Positions 14,301-25,516 of a stretch of 64,000 nucleotides of DNA are shown piece by piece (position 1 is the stretch's first letter; the number at the start of each line of letters is the position of its first letter). The DNA is from Aptenodytes patagonicus. Lineage: Eukaryota; Chordata; Aves; Sphenisciformes; Spheniscidae. Under the pieces are notes generated by a model, which ran no database searches, was not told where the DNA came from, and worked only from the letters and a program-made list of their open reading frames with translations. Position numbers and translations under genes: made by a program. The stretch is from the NCBI RefSeq assembly GCF_965638725.1, contig NC_134975.1:1066179-1130178 (forward strand), in the 5' to 3' direction.

Positions 14301-17300
14301 GTGTTTGTTTTTCAATCTCAGAATGAAGTTACGCTACTGAGGAACGAAGTTGCTCAGCTTAAACAGCTCCTGCTGGCTCACAAGGACTGCCCTGTCACTG
14401 CACTACAGAAGAAAACACAGGGCTATCTCGGTGAGTGATGACTTTTGCTGGTCCTTACTACCCTTTAAGTAGGTCTAAGCAGATGAAACCTGCGTAAGAT
14501 GTGAAGGAAAGGAGTCTTCATCTTAGTCTCTGCTCCATCACCCTCCAGCGACTGCACCTGGCAGGACAGGACAGACCTTGGTCCTGTGTCTTCTGCTTGA
14601 TACGGCCTCCACCGCGAGGAGGATCACCCAGGCTGGACCTGCAAATTGGCACTGCAAATTGGCACTTTAACCTGGTTTATAAGATCTTGCAAGCAGGCAG
14701 CGAGGGCAACCACGGTGCGAAGGCGCCGAGGGAAGGAGGTAGTGCATCTCCCTCCGCGTCTCTGTAGTGTGGAATATTTGACGGAGATCCGTATCTCCGC
14801 TCCTCCCTGGAGTGCGGGCCAGCGTCTCTCCACCCGCTCCCAGGCAGCGTGCCAAGCACTTGAGACTCTCTTTGAAGTTAAAAACTATTGCTGCTCTGAA
14901 AGCGAAGCCAGAGTCAGAAAAGGCCAGACTCTATAAATGACATCATGGGGCTCTATATCTCATTCTCTGCAATTCACATCAAATTGGCTCGGGTTTGGAA
15001 CTAAGGCGGCCTCCTTTTTATCTTCTTTTCTTTCTTTCATATTTTTTTTTTAATGCTGCCTATTTCATTATAATCAACCTGGGAGCTAAACATTATGTCT
15101 GGATTCTTATGTCATCTCTGCAGTAACAATTCCACGCTGTGGTATTTGTGCAAAGACTTTGGGAGGATGCTGGAGTCCCCTAGCGTTGCCTAGCTTAACG
15201 GGACGAGAGGCAGGGATGTAAATGGAGATAAGAAAAGGGAAGGGGAGAAAACAAGAGCCAAGAAAGCAGGCGCTGTCCTTCCTGATTGCCTCCCGCTTCC
15301 CATCTCCTGGGTCTCTCCTGGGTCTCTGAAATGCTCTTTGCCTGTGCAGTGAGGCACAAATACGTGCTGCGCGGGGCCTGGCACAGCCGGTTTATTTTCG
15401 CTCGTTACAGTGACTCAGAGCTTGAGTAATGTGGTCATGAAAACCCTCGCTGTCCCCCAGCCCTTGCAGACAGGTGTTCGCTCTGTGTATATTGCAGAGA
15501 GGCGACATGATTTTTCCTGTTAACTTCCAAAGTTTACAGTTCCTATTATTATTCCTCACAGTCTGTCTAGTCCAATAATAGGAATTCATCACACATCTGA
15601 ATAATAAAAATGAAATTCACACCTCCCTCCCCATGCCCCCCCCCCCCTCCCCGGCTGCCTTTTTTTATTATTGAGATTTGTGACTAAGCAGGTCCTTAAA
15701 CAAAAATGCCAGATTCCCTCGATGGAATTACAGCTGCCTCATGTACAGTTGGGTTGTTTTATTTGTAATACCTTGTAAATCTCCTTTTTGGGATGCCAAA
15801 CTATTATATTGCTCTGCTCGACCTTCTCTCTCACCGCCAAGTCAGTTTTCAAATCTGCTGTGCTAGCCGCGTCTTGCAATATGCTGGCGAAGGCCAAGCC
15901 AAGGTTTCACAGGGGAAGGTAAAACCCGTTGGGGAAAGGGGTACAATATTCCAGCACCTGGTAGAAAACTGAGCCCTAAAATACGTTTGCCGGTGCCCAG
16001 TGAGGTTGTAAACCTCTTCTCTGATTGTTTGGGGTTGTTGGTTTTTTTCCCCCGGGTGTCAGGGGGTTTACCCTCTTGACGGGGAAGAAGTATCCCAGCT
16101 CATGCCATTATTTTGCTCTTTTAAAGGAAGGTGACCGCATCTTACCCGTAATTCATCTAGCCAAGTGCACAGGAGGGAATTTCCTCCTGACATCTGTAGA
16201 TAATGAGTGTATACCCCCAAAGAGAGAGGTCTGATTGCTCTCGCCTTGGCATTTGATAGGTCACAAATTATCCTCTGCGTTAGAAGCTCTGCCTGGGCGC
16301 AGTGGGCTGTTTGCGGGAGAGAATCCAAAGTTTTGGAAACCAATCTGCGGCGCTCGGAAAAGAGCACGGAAGAAGGTCTCTGCCTTTGTTTTCCTCCCCA
16401 TCCCTTCAATCATATTGCTTCAAGTTACCAAAAGAAATCGAGCAAGCAAACAGTCCGTAATGGGCTCTAATTGATTTTAATGTTCTAGAGAACGGTAAAG
16501 AGCAAACCAGGTAATTTATATAAAAAAAAGGCAAAAAAACCCCTGCCTTTGCAGAAGGGTTTCTGTCGCACGCTTTCCTGTGTGCTCACCCAACAGATGG
16601 TAAGGGCTCTGAAGGAACCGTTCAGTCTCTGGGATAAATGGCCTTGAACCAAGTACCACGCCAGGAAACAACAGGCAGGAAAGTTCATTTGTTATAATGA
16701 GGAAACAGATTTATTACGGTAAAGGTTATGCCGGGTCTGCCATCCTTGGTGTGAAGCCTGCGCTTTATGCCTTCCTGGCGTGAATTGTCTAAGATTCGGT
16801 GGTGTTTCTCCAAGGGACGGAGCCAAGCCGGACCCGGTGGGTCATTATGTCCCAACTCTAATCACTTTTATTTCCAGTCCCCACTTGGTTTTGCCAAACA
16901 GCTGCTTGAGGAGATTTGGGGGGGGGACGGGGGGGGACGGCAGCAGCTTGGTGGGTGGAGCTGTGATTCCCGTAGGGATCAGCCTCTCCGCTCCAGGCTG
17001 CTTTGGCTGGAAAGGTGAGTGTTAAGTAAATACCTGACTAATTTCTGCACACCCTCCGAGGCAGAAGCAGTCTCCCGTCCCGTCGCCCCGCTGCTAACAC
17101 CGGTAGCAACATGCGCGGCCTCTCTCTAACCTTCTTTTCTTCTTTTTTTCCATCCCCTTCTCCTTCTCTGGTCAAGCAGAAAGCCCAAAGGAGAGCTCTG
17201 AGCCCACCGGCTCCCCTGCTCCCGTCATCCAGCACAGCTCCGTGACGGCCTCCCCCAACGGGCTCAGCGTCCGCTCGGCAGCAGAAGCGGTTGCCACTTC

Positions 17301-17397
17301 GGTGCTCACCCAGATGGCGAGCCAAAGGACAGAACTGAGCATGCCGATACCGTCACACGTCATCATGGCTCCACAGTCGCAGTCTGCTGGCAGATGA
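2387..17397 (+). CDS. ATF7: ATF7, cyclic AMP-dependent transcription factor ATF-7 (nine coding exons; 5' part lies before the window)
   Basis: Nuclear bZIP factor that binds CRE/AP-1 sites as homo- or heterodimer. Coding exons: 2387-2505, 5163-5297, 5946-6103, 8723-8822, 10044-10157, 11295-11441, 12813-13010, 14322-14430, 17180-17397 (TGA at 17395). All phases join, giving 431 residues after a split Asp codon. The first exon carries the Thr-Pro motif QTPTPTRFL, the JNK/p38 phosphorylation region of ATF2/ATF7. The second carries DIKIKEEEPVEVD, the middle ones the proline/serine-rich activation region, and 12813-13010 the basic region (RFLERNRAAASRCRQKRK) and start of the leucine zipper, which continues in 14322-14430. 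The N-terminal zinc finger exons are expected upstream of base 1. ATF2 and CREB5 are close relatives, but the C-terminus (LTQMASQRTELSMP) and the NPFF neighbour point to ATF7. The first visible intron uses a GC donor; the other eight donors are GT. Confidence 0.97.
2506..5162 (+). other. ATF7 intron beginning with GC donor
   Basis: The donor reads AAG|GCAAGA and the acceptor CCTGTAG ends at 5162. Cutting here keeps the frame KK|SAGALDMSLP, matching the ATF7/ATF2 family. Otherwise plain AT-richer intron sequence with an A run near 2760 and a short C run near 3150. No second gene seen. Confidence 0.75.
5298..12812 (+). other. ATF7 middle introns (5298-5945, 6104-8722, 8823-10043, 10158-11294, 11442-12812)
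   Basis: Five introns with GT-AG ends and moderate base composition. I see no other coding exon, RNA gene or recognisable interspersed element. The last of them holds a small 19-bp triplication at 12113-12169. Short open frames here lack family similarity and coincide with no splice pattern. Confidence 0.65.
12113..12173 (+). repeat. 19-bp triplication in ATF7 intron
   Basis: GAGTTACTGAACCCAAATG occurs three times head to tail (from 12113, 12132 and 12151, the last with one change). A simple local tandem duplication. Confidence 0.9.
13011..17179 (+). other. ATF7 last two introns (13011-14321, 14431-17179)
   Basis: GT-AG introns, ordinary composition, no recognisable gene. A C run at about 15639 and short G runs at about 16919-16938 are the only low-complexity parts. 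Confidence 0.65.
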
Positions 17398-17507
17398 TGT
17401 CACAGCCTGTGCGTGTGACACGGAGCTAACCGCGAACTCGCAGCCGGAGAGACTGACCGTAACCAAGTCCCTGACGAGTGGGGGCCGATAAGGATTTTTA
17501 TTTCTTT

Positions 17508-17538
17508 TTTTTTTTTCCTTTTTTTTTTTTTTTTTCCA
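17508..17538 (+). repeat. poly(T) tract
   Basis: Two T runs of more than ten bases separated by CC, just downstream of the ATF7 stop codon. Simple low-complexity sequence in the probable 3' UTR. Confidence 0.85.
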
Positions 17539-18147
17539 AGTGAGTTAAGGGCAGCTATGGCGCTTCTTACACTGCGTAGCCTGTACAGATCCTGGCCCCC
17601 AACCGCTGCCCTGCCGTCGCCCGTCCCCGCAGGACGGCCGCGGATTGAGCGCGTTTCTCGACCCTTCAGTTGACCATCCGTCAACTGGCGGAGTCCTCCA
17701 AACACACAGAGCTTCACTTCGAAAAGCACCTTGAAAGGTTCACTTTCAGGTATCAGTTACATTAACACTAAACCTCCGTGCTTGGTGGATCCCCTTGGCG
17801 CTTTCACTCTTCCGAGTCCCCGTCCCCCCCGCCGCCGCCTCCTCCGCTCTCAGCAAAGGAAAACGTAGCTCTTGGGAGGCTGCGACATTTAGTCGTGCCG
17901 TCAATGTATTTTATTTTTAACAGCATGCTGCTTCCAGGCATCTGCTCCCCCCTCTGCTCTAGCTACCTGAAACATTGCACCTTCGCACAAGAAGCCTCCT
18001 TGAGCTCTGAGGTTAAAGGGATCGAGGTTAGTCTCGTCACACGCTAACTCCCAAGGTGCCAGCGACGGATTTTTGGACACGATGGGAGTGTAATCGCTGT
18101 AAATCGGTTTGTGCCCAGCGGTTGGGAGAGGGGGACGCGGGGCCGGG

Positions 18148-18188
18148 GACACGCACGCGCCTGCGTGCGTGCGCGTGCGCACACGTGT
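18148..18188. repeat. alternating purine-pyrimidine tract
   Basis: About 40 bases of mixed CG/CA/TG dinucleotides (ACACGCACGCGCCTGCGTGC and on), a sequence type prone to Z-DNA. It lies in the probable ATF7 3' UTR. Confidence 0.6.
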
Positions 18189-21100
18189 TCCTGGTCACTT
18201 GTGCCGCACCGGGAGTTGCAGACGTTCACGTGCTGCTCTCGTCACGGGACGCTGTGGTCGCTGGAGAAAAGGTACCGTCTGTTCTAGCAGCGGAGGGGCT
18301 GCTCTCAGTCTTCCTTACAGTAAATTGGTGCTGATCTGCGTCGGCTGGGACCGGCGCAAAGGCGCCCTGGGAGGTACCTGAAAGGATGAGCCGGCCCAGC
18401 GGGTGATAATAATGTGAGTCCCAGAATTCGTCATCTGCTCCCAACTCCACCGTACACCTTAGCAAACAAATCCCTCCATTTCCAAGGATCATCTCCTTTA
18501 CACGTAACCTCGATGACCTTAATAATGGTGGCCTTAAATCATGAATGAGTTGCCTGTTCCAAGGGGAGGGAGCACGAAGTAGTGTTTCTATTTGCCCGGC
18601 CTTTTACCTCTTCTTCGTGATTATCTTCCGCTCTCGGTGATGGAGCATCCGTTGCTTCCCAGCCAGAGCAAACGAAGGATTCACAGAGCTTCCAGTTTCA
18701 CAGGGCAGGTTAAAAACCCAGCCTCCATGTTGAAAGACGCTTGGAATCGGGTCCGCGTTCTTGCCGGGCGGGCGTAGCGTGCGTGTGTGTCTGCGCGTGC
18801 TTCCCGAGGCTTGCCGCTGGCCCTGGGCAAGCGACTGGAGGCGATAGTTTGGAAATGGGAAGGGGTGCGGTGTGCGTTCGGGCTCTCGGAAGGAACCTCG
18901 TCAAAGTCCGCGGAGCTGCATCAGCCCTTGGTCTTCCTCTCCTTCTCGGGAGGTCCCTCCTCACCTGAGCTCTCGCCCACCTCAGGTTGCACTCGCCACT
19001 TTTGAGCCAAGTTTGTTTGTCAAAGTGATTTCGTTTGGCTTATCCAGACTTGGAAGGTTTCCAGGGACAGCAAAACCCAAAGCAAAGTCTGAGCAAGGAA
19101 CCGGATCCCATTACGGACGGGGAAGTTCAGCCGTTTGTTTTTTCTATTGATGGGATCTGCCTTCTTCCCCTCCCCTCTTTTTCAGGTTTTCCTCGACTTC
19201 TCGGCAGCGTCGACCACGGCATTTCTTGGGTTTGGTTTGTCTTGACGGGGTGCTGCTCTCAACGTTCCCCTGGTTTCTCTCGTTCATCTCGAGAGTCCTC
19301 TTGGGCGTGATCAGGGTGGCTTCTGGCCTCGGCAGTTTGCACTTCTGGTTCAGATCCTGCGTAGCCCCCCCCCTCCCCTCCCCGGGACCCGCCTTTTGTT
19401 TCTGTAAAGCTGTTTCTGCAGAGTCTGTGTGTAGACGGATGGTTCGGCCCTTGCTGTCCCGACACGGTGTGTGTTTCTGCAGCGGGAGCGAGCTGTGAGA
19501 AGCGGACGCGGGGCGGGGGGGGGGGGGGGGCGGCATGTCTTAAAGCCGCGCGACCTGGACAAATAAAGGGTTTCAGCCAGGTGAGGCACAGTGGGGGATC
19601 AGGACCTTTTTGGGGGGCCAGGATCTAAGGCGGAGGGTTTGCAGGAGGTACAAGATCCAGCCTGGCTCTGCTTCCTCTCTTGGAGCTGCTGCTGGATGCA
19701 GGTTGTAGAGCTGCGCCAGGGAACGGCAGAAAACCCCGCGCTCCTTCGCGTGGTCCAAAAAGGTGTTAAAATGACCCATCTTTGCGGCAAAGGGATTTGC
19801 TCTGGTCTTCAAATCTGCCCGGTTTGCTTCAGGGGGCTTTGAAACAAGCGTCTCTCTTCCTTTCTTTGTCCGGGAATAGCAGGAATGACAAAAATGTGTT
19901 GTAAACATATTTGCTTCGTCGCCCGGCAGCCGTTGGGTCCCTGTCCCTCGGTGCGTTGCGCTCGGAGCCAGGAGCTGGGACAGCGTGTGGGGAGCGAGCG
20001 GTCGCGTGTCCGGCGGCGCCAGCAGCAGCTCACCAGCTCCTCCTAGGCTCACCGAGCGTTCGGCTCTGCGGGAAAAAAACAACAAACCCTGTCTGTCGAG
20101 GAAAAGCGTTCGTTGAAAGAGGAGGAAAGGAGGAATTGAGCTCTGGGCTGATCCCACCGCTGGTTCCTTGTTTACTTTGTGGCGTCAGGGTCTGGGGGAC
20201 GAGGCAGAGGCGAGGAGCAGCCGGTGGCTTTGCTGGCAGGGTTGGGAGGAGGGAGCGAAGGGTGACAGTGGAGAGGCGGCAGATCCGGGACGGAGACACA
20301 CGGCAGCGTTGGCATCGAATGCAGCGGTTTCCCCCACCCCTTGTTTTTACCCTTAGGGCCTAAAAGTGACCCAATTTTGTGTGGTCGGAGAGCCGAGATC
20401 GCCCAGCCTGCCTGCGACTTGCCTGCGTCCCACAAAAGGGCTTTCCCTGCCCTGACCCCTCCGACCCTTGAAACCTCGTCGCACCGTCAGGCATCGCCAG
20501 GTAGCTCGGACCTTGCCGGTGACGACGGGGGGGGATGCGGAGGGCGGCTTTTCTCCCCGTCCCTCCGCGCTCCTGATGCCGTCGCTGCTGCCCCGCTCCA
20601 GCATCTCCCCGTCTCGGCTCCCCTCTGCCTGCGAGCGCTTAGTGCCTTGAAAAATCTGCAAACCCACGAAAACGCGGTTGTAAAGCTTCAAACCTGGGCA
20701 GCAATAATGGGGGGAACGAGGGTTTGACCGTACCTGAACATTTTAGGTTTTTTTATAATCGGCGGGGTTGGCCCCTTTCCCGCGTCCCCTTCGGGTGTGT
20801 TTTACCCCAACAGCGTTCGATACCTGCACCGCTGCTGCGAAAGCAGGTCCCGGAGCAGGTTTTAGATCTCCGTTTCTCTTGCTGACGGCGTCCCCCCCGC
20901 CTTGCGAGGGAGGGAGACGGGCGGTGCGAAGCAGGAATCCTCCCAACCCCGGGGCAGGCTGAGCCCGCCATGAGGAAGGCAGCCAAAAACCCCAGCGTGA
21001 CCCTTAGCTAACACATCCCCGCCCCCCCCCGCCGGCCTCAGGCAACGGGGGGATTCTCCGGTCCCATCCCGGTGCGATGGATGGATGGATGTCCCGAGCC

Positions 21101-23459
21101 ATAAATGTCACTTTGGGGCACGTGGGTGAGGTTCATCCCGTGTTGGTGCCCGGCAGAGACGATGCCGAGTCGGTCTTAAACCTCAGGAGGAGCTGAAGGT
21201 CACAACGCCGGGGTGGCTGCCGCTTTTCCAGCGGGAGGGACGGGTTTGGTTTTTGAGAGGTGACTCTTCCCAGCCTCTCCGGAGCGGAGGGGTACGTAGA
21301 ACGTGTTTTTCCACCAGCGCTTTTTCCAGCACCTCCGCGCCGATGAAGCGACCGCGCGTGGATACATCGGGCTGCCCAGGTAATTTAAAAGCCGGGGTCG
21401 GTGCGGTCTCCTCTCCTGGAGCCGAGCTGCCCGCGCCGCTCCCGGGGAGCCTTTGGGCTCCGAGGCGTGGAAATCCCCGCTGAGCATTTCAAACGGCTCC
21501 GAAGAGCCGAACGGCCGCTGGGTTTCTGCCCCACATCATCTCCTCCTTCCTCATCCCCCTCCTCGGAGGCGGTTTCTCCCCTAGGCCAGCGTGGCAGTAG
21601 CTGTGGAGGACGTGCTTTGGCTTTGGCGGTAGCTGGGGGGGGGCTGGTTTTGGTTGGGAAGACGGACTTTCTGGCAGGTCGGTGGTGCGGGGTTCCCCCC
21701 CCCCCCAGACCCCGTGAGGACGGGCGAGGGTGGAGGTGGCTTTTTCTTCTCCTCCTTCCCGTGCTGGTTCAACTCTTGCTCGAAGACTTTGCGGACGTCT
21801 TTGGGTGGGACAAAAAAAAAAACCCCAAAAACCAAACCCAAACCAACCCTGATTTCTGCTCTGGGATCGTTTCTCCTGCTTTTCAGAGGCTCCCGGGGGC
21901 CGGCAGCCGCCCGGCCGGCTCCGCTCGGCAGCTCGCCGGGCACCTGCACTTTCCTCTGCCAGCCCTCGGGCCTCGGCCGCGATGCCTTAACCGAAACCCC
22001 GGTTAGTGCCGGTGTCAGTCCTGTGGCTTCCCATGCGTCTCCCCCCCCCCCCCCCTCCAACCCCCCCATCTCTGCGGTAGCGGTGGTTGGATGACCTGGG
22101 ATCTCCTTCCCTCCTCCGTGGCCAAATTGGTGGCGGGGGGGATATTCGGGCTCCTCGCGGGAGGGTGGAAAAACCCTACAGGGTTTAAAGGTCGCGTTTA
22201 GGTTGGGATGGAGTCGGGGAGAGCCCCAACGGTGGCATCGGCCGTTGGGAGTCGGGGTTTTTATCGATCCGCCTTCGCTGTAACGTCGAATAGAAACAAA
22301 TGGCTGAAAAACACGTCCCGGGGCCGCCGTTCCCCCGCCCCGGGGCAATGCTGAACCCCCGGAGGGCTCGTGATAGAGGGGAGCTCTCCCTCCTCTCCCT
22401 CCAGCGGCGATGAAGATCTCCTCGCTGGCCTCCAACTCCCTTGGGATTGGGGGGCCTGGGGGGGGGGGGGGGATTCGCTGCCACCTTTTCCCCCCCCCAA
22501 CCTGGCTCCTTGGTTCTGGATTTCGATGGCTCAGCCGGGAAATTTGTCATTTTTGGACTTGCGGACCCATTTCTGTTTGGTTTCACCCCCCCACACACCC
22601 CCCCCAGTTTCGTGCACGTGCGGGCTCTGGCAACGGTGACGCTCTCCGGCCCCGAAACGAGCCCAGGAGGTGACAGAGGGACCCGGCGGTCCCCGGGGAC
22701 ACGGGACACTGTGTGTCCCGTCCCCCCACTGTCCCCCCAGCTGCTTTGTACGGCGAGCTTTGACGATCAATAATGGAAGAAGCCAAGAAAAAGGACCCCC
22801 CCCCTCCCTCCCCCCCCGAAAAGCGTAACCACGAGGGTGTAGTATCTATAAAAAAAAATACATATCTATGAGTATATACAGACCTATATCGACATATATC
22901 AACTTCCTGAACGGATGCGCAGCTCCTTACGCAACGAAATGGTTTTTCTAGCTGTAACCCCCTTCCCGCGGCCCCCCCCCGGGCCCCGAGGGACACCCCA
23001 CCCCCCCCTTCCCCATGGGCTCCTGTGAGCGGGTCCTCACAGCCCCCCCGCCGGGGCCCGGGGACACGGGGGGGGGACGCGGGGGAGGGGGGGACGGGGG
23101 GGAGGGGGGGCCACACAAGTCCCAGCCCCCCCTCCCCCCCACCTCGGCCGCGTCGTACCAAACATGTAATGTGCCTTTTATTTATGCTGCAAATATAACA
23201 TTAAAATATTACCCAGGAGACGGTGGCTGCCGCCCTCTGCTTCGCGGGGGGTCCCGGAGCTGGCTCGGCTGGGGACAACCCCCGTGTCACCTGTTCTGGG
23301 GACATCCCCTTCCCCCCCCCCCCCCTTGGCTGTCACCTGCCTGGGGGACACGGTGTGGTTGTCACTGGGCAGGGGGGTGACAGTGCCGGCAGTGACAACC
23401 CTCAGCCATCACCTGGGTGACACCGCCAGCGCGGGGCTGTCGCCCACCTTGGGGACACA

Positions 23460-24020
23460 GCGGGTGAGCCTGCTTGGGGGGGGGGGGGGGGGACACGGGG
23501 ACGCCGCAGTGGCCCGGGATACCCTCGGGCTGAGCGTTTGGGGCGATTTCAGTTGATTTTGGGTCGGAGGGAGGGGGGTGAAAGCCGGGGCGGGGGGGGG
23601 GGGGCGCGGTCCCGGGGAGCGGCGGAGCCGGGGCCGCCCCGTCGGGGCTGCAGGAGCGCGGCGGGGCCACGGGGTGGCGGCAACGAGCCGCGGCGGAGCC
23701 GCCGCGGGGGGGGGGTGGGGGGGGGGGGGGGTGGGGGGCCGGGGTCCCGGGGGGGAGGGGGGGCGGTGCAGGGGAGGGGTCTCTGGCTCAGGGGGGTCCT
23801 GGTCCGGGAAGGGGGGGGGGGGGGGGGGGGTGGTGGGGGGGGGTGTCCGATGCGGGGCAGGGGTCCTGGTTTCGGGGTGTCCCCGTCCGGGGGGGGGGGG
23901 GGGGTGTCCCGGGGACGGGCGGGTCTCGCTCCGACGGTGCGGGCAGCCCCGGTGGTGTCGGTTGAGGGTCCGGGGCGGGGCGGGGGGGGGGTGGGGTGCG
24001 GAGCCGCCCCCGTCCGTCCG
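23460..24020 (+). repeat. G-run-rich tract upstream of NPFF
   Basis: Dozens of runs of 6 to 20 or more G on the plus strand, with strong potential for G-quadruplexes. It lies between the ATF7 3' end and the NPFF TATA box. Long frames open across it are products of base composition. Run lengths are likely to be inaccurate in any assembly. Confidence 0.8.
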
Positions 24021-24152
24021 TCCGTCCCCGGGGGCGGCTGTCGCGGCTGGTAAATGGGTTTCATTAGCGGGGCCCGGCGGCGGCGGCGGGGCCAGGATTG
24101 ATCCCCGCAATCTCCCGCTCCCCCGGGACCCCCCCCGGCGGCCCGGCCCGGC

Positions 24153-24158
24153 TATAAG
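24153..24158 (+). promoter_or_regulatory. TATA box of NPFF
   Basis: CTATAAGAG lies 38 bp before the NPFF start codon in otherwise GC-rich sequence. A start site about 30 bp downstream would leave a leader of under ten bases, so either initiation varies or another start is used. Confidence 0.6.
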
Positions 24159-24190
24159 AGGCGGCGGGCGGCGGCGGGCGGCGGGGGGCG

Positions 24191-25216
24191 ATGGCGGTGC
24201 GGCTGGCGCTGCTGCTGCTGCTGTTGCTGCTGGCGGGGCCCCTGCCCGCCGCCCGCTGCTGCCCCGGGGCCCCCGACCCCGGCCCCGGCCCGGCCCCGGT
24301 GAGCCCCGGCCCGCGCCGCGCCGTCGGGGCGGGGTGGCGGGGGAGGGGGGGGGGGGAAGCGGGACGCGCCCGGGGAACGGGCTTTTCGGTTTTGCGGCGT
24401 GGGGGAGGTGGGGGGGCGCCCCCCGGGCCCGGGGCTGCCGTGACACCCCCCCCCGTCCGACCCCTCCACAGGCCGCCGCCGCCCCCCCGGGGCCGCCCCC
24501 CGCCGCCCTGGGCGCGCTGCTCCGCTCCCTCCGGCGCCCCGGCCGCAGCCCGGGCTCCCTCCTCCAGCCGCGGAGGTGAGCGGGACCGGGGGGGGGGGGT
24601 CTGGGGGCACCGGGGGGGAGGTGGGGGTGGGTGTCCGGGGCGCTGCGGGGCCGTCGGGGCCGGGGAGGGACCCGGGTGTTTGGGGACACCGAAGGGACCC
24701 AGGGGTGGGGAAGGACCCGGGTGGTTTGGGGGCAGCTGGAAGGGACAAGTGGGTGGCCTGGCCGGTGCGTGGATGGGGGGGGGTGTCCCGGCCGGGGTCT
24801 GTCCGTGTACGTCCCGTGTATGTCTGTCCCATCCATCCATCCGTATGTCTGTCCGTCCCTGCCCGTCCCGCTGTCCCCAGTCCCGCTGTCCCCATCTGTC
24901 CACGGCACCGAGTCTGTCCCTTTCCGTCTGTCTGTCCCCATCGCGCCTGTCCCTGTCCCTTTGTCCCATCCTCTTCCATCCATCTGTGCCTGTGCATCCT
25001 TCTCTATCCACCCCCATCCAGCCATCCCTGTCTGTCTGTCCGTCCCCATCCGTCTGTCCCCACCGGCGGGTGTCAGCGGGGCGGTGTCCCCGCGGCAGGT
25101 TCGGGCGGGGGCCGCAGTGGGGGTCCCAGGCCCGGCTCAGCCCCCGCAGCTGGGACCCTCCGGCCGCCCCGTTCTGGACCATGGCGACGCCGCAGCGCTT
25201 CGGCCGCCGCCGCTGA
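24191..25216 (+). CDS. NPFF: NPFF, pro-FMRFamide-related neuropeptide FF precursor
   Basis: Secreted precursor of RFamide neuropeptides acting on NPFF receptors. Exons 24191-24298, 24472-24575 and 25099-25216 (TGA at 25214) join in frame to 109 residues, close to the human length of 113. Residues 1 to about 21 form a signal peptide (MAVRLALLLLLLLLAGPLPA). The spacer is Ala/Pro-rich. Two amidation sites follow: LLQPRRF-GR at residues 66-74 and FWTMATPQRF-GRRR at the C-terminus (96-109), where Gly donates the amide and basic residues are the cleavage site. The second peptide keeps the family PQRFamide ending. The first has Arg where PQRF has Gln. The intervening SPRSW resembles the mammalian LSPR segment. 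The position after ATF7 and tail-to-tail with TARBP2 is the conserved locus. Confidence 0.94.
   Translation: MAVRLALLLLLLLLAGPLPAARCCPGAPDPGPGPAPVSPGPRRAVGAGWRGRGGGEAGRARGTGFSVLRRGGGGGAPPGPGAAVTPPPVRPLHRPPPPPRGRPPPPWARCSAPSGAPAAARAPSSSRGGERDRGGGVWGHRGGGGGGCPGRCGAVGAGEGPGCLGTPKGPRGGEGPGWFGGSWKGQVGGLAGAWMGGGVPAGVCPCTSRVCLSHPSIRMSVRPCPSRCPQSRCPHLSTAPSLSLSVCLSPSRLSLSLCPILFHPSVPVHPSLSTPIQPSLSVCPSPSVCPHRRVSAGRCPRGRFGRGPQWGSQARLSPRSWDPPAAPFWTMATPQRFGRRR
24780..25075 (+). repeat. TCCN/TCTG tetranucleotide-like repeat in NPFF intron 2
   Basis: Degenerate run of TCCG, TCCA, TCTG and TCCC tetramers filling most of the second NPFF intron. A related TCCG-rich stretch also makes up the NPFF 3' UTR (25217-25325) and the TARBP2 3' UTR (about 25620-25860). 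Confidence 0.75.
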
Positions 25217-25325
25217 GCGTCCGTCCGTCCGTCCGTCCTGCCGTCCATCCCGGGAGCCATCTGTCCGGAAAGCCGTCCCCGAGTCCGTCCGTCAGTCCCT
25301 CTGTCCGTGGGTCCATCCGTCATCC

Positions 25326-25331
25326 AATAAA
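25326..25331 (+). terminator. NPFF poly(A) signal
   Basis: AATAAA 110 bp after the NPFF stop, at the end of a TCCG-repeat 3' UTR and followed by CTGGTGCC. It is the only canonical signal downstream of the gene before the oppositely oriented TARBP2 signal. Confidence 0.85.
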
Positions 25332-25510
25332 CTGGTGCCACTCACCCCTCAATGCTCGCTCCGGTTTTGCCCCTGGGGGACAGGGGGGGGACGGGGGGGG
25401 GGACACCTGCCCCCTTTCTGCCCCCCAACACCCCACAACTGCCCCCCCCAAAGCCCCCCCGGCCCCCCCCAAAAAGACACCAACGCGGGGAGTTTACAAA
25501 CCCCCCCAGC

Positions 25511-25516
25511 TTTATT
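25511..25516 (-). terminator. TARBP2 poly(A) signal
   Basis: TTTATT on the plus strand is AATAAA for TARBP2, about 350 bp past its stop codon. The two convergent genes therefore end within about 150 bp of each other. Confidence 0.8.

Larger units (their letters stand above)
17398..23222 (+). other. probable long ATF7 3' UTR with two candidate poly(A) signals
   Basis: After the ATF7 stop there is no further recognisable exon until NPFF. AATAAA at 19562-19567 and ATTAAA at 23200-23205 are candidate alternative poly(A) signals. Two AT-rich islands (about 22838-22960 and 23153-23222) stand out from extreme G/C-rich surroundings, the second ending with the ATTAAA hexamer. This suggests that the distal signal is used and the UTR is up to 5.8 kb. 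GC content and G/C homopolymers rise steeply after about 19500. The UTR extent is inferred and no transcript evidence is available. Confidence 0.5.

Noticed and set aside
23409-25049. Frame of 546 codons on the minus strand over NPFF
   Set aside because: Proline/arginine-rich shadow of G-runs and of the NPFF exons on the other strand. No start context, splice logic or family similarity.
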